From contig OY762289.1 in the NCBI GenBank assembly GCA_963665495.1, positions 4,278,001-4,342,000 of the forward strand: a stretch of DNA of 64,000 nucleotides. Direction: 5' to 3'. Shown here one piece after another: positions 58,460-64,000 of the stretch. The position numbers and the translations under genes were made by a program. The notes beneath the pieces are model-generated. The model saw only the letters and a program-made list of their open reading frames with translations, was not told the origin of the DNA and ran no database searches. The stretch is from G963665495 sp963665495 (lineage in GTDB: Bacteria; Desulfobacterota; Desulfovibrionia; Desulfovibrionales; Desulfovibrionaceae). The number at the start of each line of letters is the position of its first letter. Within the stretch, counting starts at the first letter, position 1.

Positions 58460-59752
58460 ATGAGCACCATAGTATCTGTCTGGGCGAGAGAAATCCTGGA
58501 TTCCCGTGGCAATCCCACTGTGGAATGTGAAGTGACTCTAGAATCCGGTATCATCGGCCGGGCGGCAGTTCCTTCCGGTGCTTCCACCGGCACCAACGAA
58601 GCCCTCGAGCTTCGTGACGGCGATAAAAATCGGTATAACGGCAAAGGCGTTTTGACCGCCGTGGAAAACATCAAAGGCGAAATCGCCGAAGCCATCATCG
58701 GCATGAACTCCCTGCGCCAGGTGGCTCTTGACAACCTGCTCATCGAGCTGGACGGCACGGAGAACAAATCCCGCCTGGGCGCCAACGCCATGCTGGGCGT
58801 TTCCCTGGCCACGGCACGGGCCGCCGCCGAAACCCTCGGCCTGCCGCTGTACCAGTACCTGGGCGGCGTCAACGCCAAGATCCTGCCCGCCCCGATGATG
58901 AACATCATCAACGGCGGCATGCACGCACCCAACAACCTGGACTTCCAGGAATTCATGATTCTGCCCCTTTCCGCCGAAACGTTTGACGAAGCGCTGCGTA
59001 TGGGTGCTGAAACCTTCCACATGCTCAAAACCATCCTGGCCAAGGACGGACACGTTACCTCCGTCGGCGACGAAGGCGGCTTCGCCCCCAACCTCGAAAG
59101 CCACAAAATGGCCTTCGAATACATCATGCGGGCCATCTCCGAAGCGGGCTACATTCCGGGCAAGGATATCTTCCTGGGCATCGACGCCGCCGCCACCGAG
59201 TTCTGCAAAGATGGCAAATACGTCATCACCGGCGAAAACAAGACCCTGGATTCCAAGGACATGGTCAAATACCTTGAGGATTTCTGCTCGGAGTTCCCGC
59301 TGGTTTCCATCGAAGACGGCCTGAGCGAAAACGATTGGGACGGCTGGAAAATCCTCACCGAAGAATTGAGCGATCGCATTCAGCTGGTGGGCGACGATAT
59401 TTTCGTCACCAACCCCGAGCTGCTCGCCCGCGGCATTGAAGAAGGCGTTGCCAACTCCATTCTGATCAAACTGAACCAGATCGGCACCCTGACCGAGACC
59501 ATGGACACCATCGAACTCGCCAAGGAAAACGCCTACACCACCGTGGTTTCCCACCGCAGCGGTGAAACCGAAGATTCTTTCATTGCCGACCTGGCAGTGG
59601 CCAAGAATTGCGGTCAGATCAAAACCGGTTCGCTCTCCCGCAGCGACCGCCTGTCCAAATACAACCGCCTGCTCTACATTGAGGAAGACCTCGAGGAAGA
59701 AGGCGAATACTTCGGCCCGACCCTGCTTTCTTATGTCGCCGACGAAGATTAA
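58460..59752 (+). CDS. eno: enolase
   Basis: A 430-residue magnesium-dependent lyase interconverting 2-phosphoglycerate and phosphoenolpyruvate. The N-terminal AREILDSRGNPTVECEV, the SGASTGTNEALELRDGD loop, the metal site GIDAAATEF (near 247), EDGLSENDWDGW, and LIKLNQIGTLTET with the catalytic Lys near 341 (LIKLNQIG) and VSHRSGETED are all canonical. AAGGAG precedes the ATG by six bases. A strong terminator (59765-59806) follows. Confidence 0.98.
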   Translation: MSTIVSVWAREILDSRGNPTVECEVTLESGIIGRAAVPSGASTGTNEALELRDGDKNRYNGKGVLTAVENIKGEIAEAIIGMNSLRQVALDNLLIELDGTENKSRLGANAMLGVSLATARAAAETLGLPLYQYLGGVNAKILPAPMMNIINGGMHAPNNLDFQEFMILPLSAETFDEALRMGAETFHMLKTILAKDGHVTSVGDEGGFAPNLESHKMAFEYIMRAISEAGYIPGKDIFLGIDAAATEFCKDGKYVITGENKTLDSKDMVKYLEDFCSEFPLVSIEDGLSENDWDGWKILTEELSDRIQLVGDDIFVTNPELLARGIEEGVANSILIKLNQIGTLTETMDTIELAKENAYTTVVSHRSGETEDSFIADLAVAKNCGQIKTGSLSRSDRLSKYNRLLYIEEDLEEEGEYFGPTLLSYVADED

Positions 59753-59764
59753 TTAAATCAAAAA

Positions 59765-59806
59765 CTGCGGACCGGGCCTGCAGGACAGACCCGGCCCGCA
59801 GCCTTT
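59765..59806 (+). terminator. intrinsic terminator of eno
   Basis: CTGCGG at 59765-59770 pairs with CCGCAG at 59796-59801, and CCGGG/CCCGG extends it inside with one mismatched base on each side. CCTTTT follows on the plus strand. It begins 13 bases past the eno stop. Confidence 0.85.
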
Positions 59807-59830
59807 TGCAACCTGCATACGGGACTACGC

Positions 59831-60706
59831 ATGATTCTGCTAGATGGAAAAGCAACGGCAGCGGCCATTCGGAGCGAAATCGCCACCGAAGTACCCAAAC
59901 TCGTCGAGCGTTACGGACGTCCGCCCGGACTGGATGTTATTCTGGTGGGCGAAGATCCCGCCTCGCAGGTCTACGTCCGCAACAAGGAACGCGCCTGTGC
60001 GGAAGTGGGCTTCCGGTCGCGCGCGCACCGTTTGCCCGCCACGGTCACGGCCGCGGATCTGGATCAGCTCATCGCCAACCTGAATGACGACCCGGAAGTG
60101 GACGGCATTCTGCTGCAGCTGCCGCTGCCCAACCAACTGGACAGCCAGGCCTGCCTGGCCTGCATCCGGCCGGACAAGGACGTGGACGGATTTCATCCCG
60201 TGAGCATGGGACGGCTGACCCTCGGACTGCCGGGCACTTTGCCCTGCACACCCGCCGGCGTCATCGAACTGCTGCGACGCTACGACCTAAGCCCCTCGGG
60301 CAAAAAAGCCGTGGTTGTCGGCCGCAGCAACATCGTGGGCAAGCCCCTGACCCTGCTGCTGGCCGCGGGAGGCCCCATGGGCAACGCCACGGTTACCTGG
60401 TGCAATTCGCGTACGCCGGATCTGGCAGCCGAATGCAGAAGTGCGGACTTTCTGTTCCTGGCCATGGGTAAACCCAAATTCATCACCGCAGACATGGTCA
60501 AAGAAGGCGCCGTGGTTGTGGATGTGGGCATCAACAGAACGGAAAACGGCCTGTGCGGAGACTGTGATTTCGAAGCGGTCAAGGACAAGATCAAAGCCAT
60601 CACCCCGGTGCCCGGCGGCGTGGGCCCCATGACCATCGCGCAGCTGCTCCTGAATACGGTCAGCTGCTTCAAGCGCAGACGCCAGCCCAGCTGCTGCGCC
60701 TGTTGA
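59831..60706 (+). CDS. folD: bifunctional methylene-THF dehydrogenase/methenyl-THF cyclohydrolase FolD
   Basis: A 291-residue cytoplasmic enzyme oxidising methylene-THF and hydrolysing methenyl-THF to formyl-THF. The active-site Tyr and Lys are in SQVYVRNKERAC near residue 50. The loop VDGILLQLPLP near 94, KDVDGFHPVSMG near 118 and VVVGRSNIVGKPLTLLL near 160 (NADP site), plus PVPGGVGPMTIAQLL near 260, are canonical. The protein ends in PSCCAC, three cysteines near the C-terminus that are not usual for FolD. It is followed by a bidirectional terminator. With metF it supplies one-carbon units. Confidence 0.95.
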   Translation: MILLDGKATAAAIRSEIATEVPKLVERYGRPPGLDVILVGEDPASQVYVRNKERACAEVGFRSRAHRLPATVTAADLDQLIANLNDDPEVDGILLQLPLPNQLDSQACLACIRPDKDVDGFHPVSMGRLTLGLPGTLPCTPAGVIELLRRYDLSPSGKKAVVVGRSNIVGKPLTLLLAAGGPMGNATVTWCNSRTPDLAAECRSADFLFLAMGKPKFITADMVKEGAVVVDVGINRTENGLCGDCDFEAVKDKIKAITPVPGGVGPMTIAQLLLNTVSCFKRRRQPSCCAC

Positions 60707-60725
60707 TGACGTAAAAAAATATTTC

Positions 60726-60770
60726 AGCCCCCTCCGTATCCGGCCAGACCGGAGACGGAGGGGGCTTTTC
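60726..60770. terminator. bidirectional terminator between folD and the acyltransferase-like gene
   Basis: AGCCCCCTCCGT at 60726-60737 pairs with ACGGAGGGGGCT at 60755-60766, with TCCGG/CCGGA inside. A T-run follows on the plus strand (TTTTC at 60766-60770) and a long T-run on the minus strand (plus-strand A-run at 60712-60718). It serves the two convergent genes. Confidence 0.9.
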
Positions 60771-60818
60771 ATTTCAGAAAAGACCTGCCGTCCGGACGGG
60801 GCAAGGCACTCTCCGCTC

Positions 60819-61463
60819 CTACACATGTCTGCGCGTGAGCTCTCCCAGCCGCTCGCGGCAAGCGGCATCCGCATGTGGAATCTTTTCTTCACGCGTATAC
60901 AGCAGCAAGGCCGCTGTCTCGCAATTGTAAAACAAATCCTCGCAACTCAGTTCGAATCCGGATTTTTGAGCCACTTCATGCATATTTTTGGAGGTTCTGG
61001 CCACGGTAACCGCGGCGCCCAGACTCTGGCGCGTACGCTCGGCATGATAAAAATCCAGCCCCAGTTCGGTGATCAAGGCGGCCAGCCAGCTTTTATGCTC
61101 GCGGTATTCCGGCGCGATGAAAAAGGATTCAAAGGTCATGATACGCCGGATCCGGCGTTTTTCCAGTTCCTCCAACCCCTTTTCCGTCAGCAGGTTGCGC
61201 GCGTAGCTGTGATCCCGCACCGAAGCATGGGCCAGGTCAAAAAATGAAAACGAAGTCGAACCGATCACGGTATCGCCCTCGCACACAGCCATGACAACGT
61301 CATAGCGCATGAACGCGTCTGAAAAGAACAATGCTTCCCGACCCTGCTCTTTATGGGCCTGCAGGTATATCTGTTTCCAGACCCGGAAAATCCGTTCGCG
61401 CCATATGGCCGCCGTATCGCCCAGCGTCTTTGACCGATGGCAATAAATCGCCGTGAGTTTCAT
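60819..61463 (-). CDS. GNAT-like acyltransferase-type protein of uncertain function
   Basis: A 214-residue protein if it starts at the ATG at 61463; the frame continues upstream to 61559 but that part looks random. The ribosome site (AAGGA) is too close to the ATG to be sure. The pattern FMRYDVVMAVCEGDTVIGSTSF, then MTFESFFIAPEYREHKSWLAALITELGLDFY cut by the usual loop, and SKNMHEVAQKSGFEL suggests an N-acyltransferase fold, perhaps of the autoinducer/N-acyl amino acid synthase side. The acyl-CoA loop is poor. I cannot name a substrate. It is convergent with folD and divergent from metX. Confidence 0.55.
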   Translation of the reverse strand: MKLTAIYCHRSKTLGDTAAIWRERIFRVWKQIYLQAHKEQGREALFFSDAFMRYDVVMAVCEGDTVIGSTSFSFFDLAHASVRDHSYARNLLTEKGLEELEKRRIRRIMTFESFFIAPEYREHKSWLAALITELGLDFYHAERTRQSLGAAVTVARTSKNMHEVAQKSGFELSCEDLFYNCETAALLLYTREEKIPHADAACRERLGELTRRHV

Positions 61464-61672
61464 ATCCTTGCACCCGTACTGCCGGCCCGCCCCCGAACAC
61501 ATACATGCTGCGGACCTGTGGAATAAAATTGCTCTATACCGAATCACAGCAATTGGCAAAGCTTCGGGCTTCCTGATAAATCCAAAAGCAGGCGGGGTGT
61601 TGTCATAAGCTTTCTGCCGTACGACGCATCGTGCTTGCTTCGTTGTCGCAGCTCGGGTATTTTATCTGCCGT

Positions 61673-62878
61673 ATGAGTGAATATATCGAACACGATCCAG
61701 CGCGTCCGAGCGTCGGCCTGGTTGAAAAGCGCTATTTCCAGTACGCCGGGGACAAAGATATCGGCAACGGCATCATGGCCCTGGAGAGCAAAGCGGCCCT
61801 CGGACCGATTACCATCGCCTACGAGACCTACGGCGAACTGAGCCCGGACAAGGACAACGCCGTGCTGATTCTGCACGCGCTCACGGGCGATTCGCACGTG
61901 GCCGGATACTATTCGTCCAGCGACGACAAACCCGGCTGGTGGGACATCATGGTGGGGCCCGGCCGCCCCATAGACACGAACCGTTACTTCGTGATCTGTT
62001 CCAACGTGCTTGGGGGCTGCAGCGGCACCACCGGTCCGGGTTCCGAAAATCCCGCTACCCCCGGCAAGCCCTACGGGACGTATTTTCCGGTGGTGACCAT
62101 CGGCGACATGGTCCGCGTCCAGAAAGCCCTGGTCGAGTCCCTCGGGATACCGCGCCTGCTCGCCGCGGTGGGCGGCTCCATGGGCGGCATGCAGGTGCTG
62201 GAGTGGTCCGTACGCTATCCGGAAATGCTTGCGGCGGCCGTGCCTCTGGCCACCACGCCGCGACATTCGGCCCTGAACATCGCTTTCAACGAAATCGCCA
62301 GACAGGCGATAATGGCCGACCCTAAATGGAACAACGGCTTTTATTATGATGCGGAAGCCCCCGGCCTCGGACTGGCCGTGGCCCGGATGATCGGCCATGT
62401 GACGTATCTTTCCGACGAAGCCATGCGCCAGAAATTCGGCCGCCGTCTGCAGGACAAGCACGCCTTCACCTTCGACATGGACCAGAAGATCCCGGACTTT
62501 CAGGTGGAAAGCTACCTGCGCTACCAGGGACGCAAATTCGTCGAACGCTTTGACGCCAATTCCTTTTTATACATCACAAAGGCCGCGGATTATTTCGACC
62601 TTGCCGAACAGCATGGCGGCGGTTCGGTCACGGAAGCCTTTGCCAAGGCCACTGCCAAATTTCTGGTGGTCTCCTTCACGTCGGACTGGCTCTACCCGAC
62701 CTATCAGGCCAAGACCATCGTCCAGTCGCTGAAACGCAACGGCCGCGAAGTCAGCTTCTGCGAAATCACCGCGGACTGCGGGCATGATGCCTTTCTGCTG
62801 CAAAACCAGCGCTTGTTCGAACTTGTGGACACCTTTCTGACCCACGCCCTCGAGGACGTCCGCAAGGGGGTACTGTGA
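61673..62878 (+). CDS. metX: homoserine O-acetyltransferase MetX
   Basis: A 401-residue alpha/beta hydrolase-fold enzyme that acylates homoserine for methionine synthesis. The nucleophile Ser is in VGGSMGGMQVLEW near 145, with Asp in SFTSDWLYPTYQAK near 330 and His in DCGHDAFLLQ near 365. YETYGELSPDKDNAVLILHALTG cut at its usual boundary and SNVLGGCSGTTGPGS are also typical. The start at 61673 removes an upstream 14-codon extension; neither start has a strong ribosome site. metW overlaps its stop. MetX of this group may use acetyl- or succinyl-CoA. Confidence 0.95.
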   Translation: MSEYIEHDPARPSVGLVEKRYFQYAGDKDIGNGIMALESKAALGPITIAYETYGELSPDKDNAVLILHALTGDSHVAGYYSSSDDKPGWWDIMVGPGRPIDTNRYFVICSNVLGGCSGTTGPGSENPATPGKPYGTYFPVVTIGDMVRVQKALVESLGIPRLLAAVGGSMGGMQVLEWSVRYPEMLAAAVPLATTPRHSALNIAFNEIARQAIMADPKWNNGFYYDAEAPGLGLAVARMIGHVTYLSDEAMRQKFGRRLQDKHAFTFDMDQKIPDFQVESYLRYQGRKFVERFDANSFLYITKAADYFDLAEQHGGGSVTEAFAKATAKFLVVSFTSDWLYPTYQAKTIVQSLKRNGREVSFCEITADCGHDAFLLQNQRLFELVDTFLTHALEDVRKGVL

Positions 62879-63501
62879 ACAAAGACAGCATAGCCTCAAT
62901 GCGGTTCGACCTGCAGGTCATCGCCTCCTGGATCGAGCCCGGTTCCCGCATCATCGACCTGGGCTGCGGCAAGGGAGATCTGCTCAACTACCTGGCGCAG
63001 ATCAAAAACGTTCGCGCCATGGGCATCGAACAGGACGAAGAACGCGTGGCCCAATGCATTTCCAAAGGGCTTTCCGTGGTGCAGGGCGACATCAACGACG
63101 AACTCAGGGATTACCCCGACAATACGTTCGATTATGTGGTGCTCAGCCAGACACTGCAGCAGGTTTTCCACCCGGAACAACTCATCCATGAAATGCTGCG
63201 TGCCGGCAAACACGGCATTGTCAGTTTTCCCAATTTCGGCCACTGGCGAATCCGTACGCAGTTGCTTCTGACGGGGCACGCCCCCATGACACGGGAACTG
63301 CCCTTCGAATGGTACGATTCACCCAACATTCGTTGCATCACGCTTAAGGACTTTCGCAACTTTTGCCGCAGTAAAGGATTCTCCATCAAGAATCACGTGC
63401 CCATAGACACCTATTACCAGGAAACCGAAGGACACGTCGTACAGTTCCTGCCCAATGTCAGAGCCACATACGGCATCTTTCTTCTGGGCAAGTCCGGTTG
63501 A
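62875..63501 (+). CDS. metW: methionine biosynthesis protein MetW
   Basis: A 208-residue methyltransferase-like protein found with metX in many proteobacteria, thought to assist or activate MetX. RIIDLGCGKGDLLNYLA near 23, VVQGDINDEL near 66, FDYVVLSQTLQQVFHP near 84, FPNFGHWRIRTQLLLTGHAP near 122 and LPFEWYDSPNIRCIT near 142 match MetW. The GTG start overlaps the metX stop (GTGA at 62875-62878), so translation is coupled. Confidence 0.95.
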   Translation: MNKDSIASMRFDLQVIASWIEPGSRIIDLGCGKGDLLNYLAQIKNVRAMGIEQDEERVAQCISKGLSVVQGDINDELRDYPDNTFDYVVLSQTLQQVFHPEQLIHEMLRAGKHGIVSFPNFGHWRIRTQLLLTGHAPMTRELPFEWYDSPNIRCITLKDFRNFCRSKGFSIKNHVPIDTYYQETEGHVVQFLPNVRATYGIFLLGKSG

Positions 63502-63554
63502 GCCTTTCCGCCCGCCGCCATCTCATGTATGCAAACTTCCCCTTTTTTCCGGCC

Positions 63555-63581
63555 TAAGCTCCCCTACGCATCTGCCGATAA
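63555..63581 (+). promoter_or_regulatory. sigma-28 (FliA)-like promoter
   Basis: TAAG at 63555-63558 and GCCGATAA at 63574-63581 are separated by 15 bases, the spacing of FliA promoters, and the -10 element is a perfect match to the consensus GCCGATAA. The -35 half matches TAA of TAAA. It lies about 60 bases before the start of the secreted protein at 63642, with no gene between. Confidence 0.65.
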
Positions 63582-63641
63582 GAATACAGTACCCAATGAG
63601 CTTCAACGGCAAGTAGTCTATTCCAGCGAGGGGGGGAAACA

Positions 63642-64000
63642 GTGAAATATAGTCCATCATCAAGCCTGTCCGCACTGTTCGGCGTACTCTGCACGGCGGT
63701 TCTGACAGCATCTTTTTTAAGCGGCTTATGCCGTGCGGATCTTCTGGCATCGTCAGATTCAGCGCAATCCGGCGCGTCCGGCGCCAAGATTGAGGTTACT
63801 ACCACCGAGGTGGACTATACCACGGCTTCAAGTACGGTTTCCGGCGGCACCCTTAGCGGCTATGACGCCGAGACGTACGGCATCTGCTGGAGCACCACTG
63901 AAGAACCAACCGTAAAAGACAACCGGACTCTCTATTCAGGAAGTACAGAGTCCTTCACCAGTATTGCCGGCCCGCTGGATCCTGAAACGACCTATTATAT
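63642..64000 (+). CDS. secreted protein with fibronectin-like module, N-terminal part (partial)
   Basis: The frame opens at a GTG preceded by GAGGGGGGG and runs 119 codons to the right edge without a stop, so it is truncated by the window. Residues 1-33 form a signal peptide (SALFGVLCTAVLTASFLSGL then CRA). Residues 50-118 show VTTTEVDYTTASSTVSGGTLSG, then YGICWSTTEEPTV and ESFTSIAGPLDPETTYY, the repeat type of fibronectin-like domains found in large secreted adhesin-like proteins. It is probably exported to the periplasm or beyond. A sigma-28-like promoter lies directly upstream, hinting at co-regulation with motility. Function and full length are not visible. Confidence 0.7.
   Translation, partial: MKYSPSSSLSALFGVLCTAVLTASFLSGLCRADLLASSDSAQSGASGAKIEVTTTEVDYTTASSTVSGGTLSGYDAETYGICWSTTEEPTVKDNRTLYSGSTESFTSIAGPLDPETTYY

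Noticed and set aside
58538..59554. A 338-codon minus-strand frame over eno
   Set aside because: It is the shadow of a canonical enolase gene.
63502..63641. Possible c-di-GMP riboswitch or other leader RNA before the secreted protein
   Set aside because: I looked for conserved GEMM-type bases and found none; the sigma-28-like promoter explains the region better.
1..64000. CRISPR array, tRNA, rRNA, prophage or insertion sequence
   Set aside because: No regularly spaced repeat, cloverleaf with conserved T-loop, integrase, transposase or terminal inverted repeats were recognised by eye; a computed search would be needed to exclude weak cases.

Overview
The window looks like a chromosomal segment of a sulfate-reducing bacterium of the Desulfovibrio type (Desulfovibrionaceae or a close relative). 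The clearest evidence is a complete dissimilatory sulfite reductase locus on the minus strand at 44.7-48.9 kb, in the order dsrA-dsrB-dsrD-cbiA/dsrN. A bacteriohemerythrin, abundant c-di-GMP and phosphorelay proteins, a TAXI-type binding lipoprotein and a UbiA-family prenyltransferase fit the same group. Coding density is high and most genes are GC-rich. The exceptions are AT-rich patches at about 0-1.45 kb, 38.7-40.4 kb and 49.3-49.9 kb, which may be newer or less constrained DNA.

Layout. 0-1.5 kb: the 5' part of an AcoR-like sigma-54 activator running off the left edge, then about 0.9 kb of gene-free AT-rich DNA with two hairpins. 1.5-7.1 kb (minus): prenyltransferase, a secreted HEAT-repeat protein, and a PHP-nuclease/UvrD-helicase fusion. 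7.3-11.6 kb (plus): a PAS-GGDEF-EAL protein, an HPt protein, a beta-grasp sulfur carrier and a TtuA-like tRNA thiolase. 11.6-19.8 kb (minus): TAXI lipoprotein, TrmJ-like methyltransferase, a DUF456 membrane protein, a phenylacetate-CoA ligase homologue, rpsF-rpsR-rplI-dnaB, and a homocysteine methyltransferase. 20-24.7 kb: an exported phosphatidylserine-decarboxylase-like protein, a MarR regulator with a Bcr/CflA efflux pump, an SGNH hydrolase and two small proteins. 25-29 kb (plus): HD-GYP protein, an ATPase/GNAT fusion and an unknown protein. 29-32.8 kb (minus): metF, a Nudix enzyme, an unknown acidic protein, a DHH phosphoesterase and a MogA-like protein. 32.9-43.4 kb: rmlA, a 46-residue membrane protein, an RlmD-like methyltransferase, a SPOR protein, a D,D-carboxypeptidase, hemerythrin, a sulfotransferase-like/TPR protein, a hybrid histidine kinase and mtnA. 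43.5-48.9 kb (minus): hemW-like gene and the dsr locus. 49.3-57.4 kb: a surface-glycan type cluster with a membrane winged-helix protein, a large polytopic protein, two GT2 glycosyltransferases, a radical SAM enzyme and two methyltransferases. 57.5-64 kb: coaX, eno, folD, an acyltransferase-like protein, metX-metW, and the start of a secreted protein behind a sigma-28-like promoter.

How the parts work together. DsrAB reduces sulfite, DsrD is its small partner, and the CbiA homologue probably amidates its sirohaem-type cofactor. metX-metW, metF, folD, the homocysteine methyltransferase and mtnA form a dispersed methionine/one-carbon set. The 49-57 kb cluster is the least understood region: its gene content suggests assembly of a modified glycan or glycolipid, but the product cannot be named from sequence. 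Other points worth a second look are the PHP-UvrD fusion, the sulfur carrier ending in Arg-Gly, the unannotated-size 46-residue membrane protein, and the sigma-28-like promoter at the right edge. No CRISPR array, rRNA, tRNA, prophage or intact insertion sequence was recognised.
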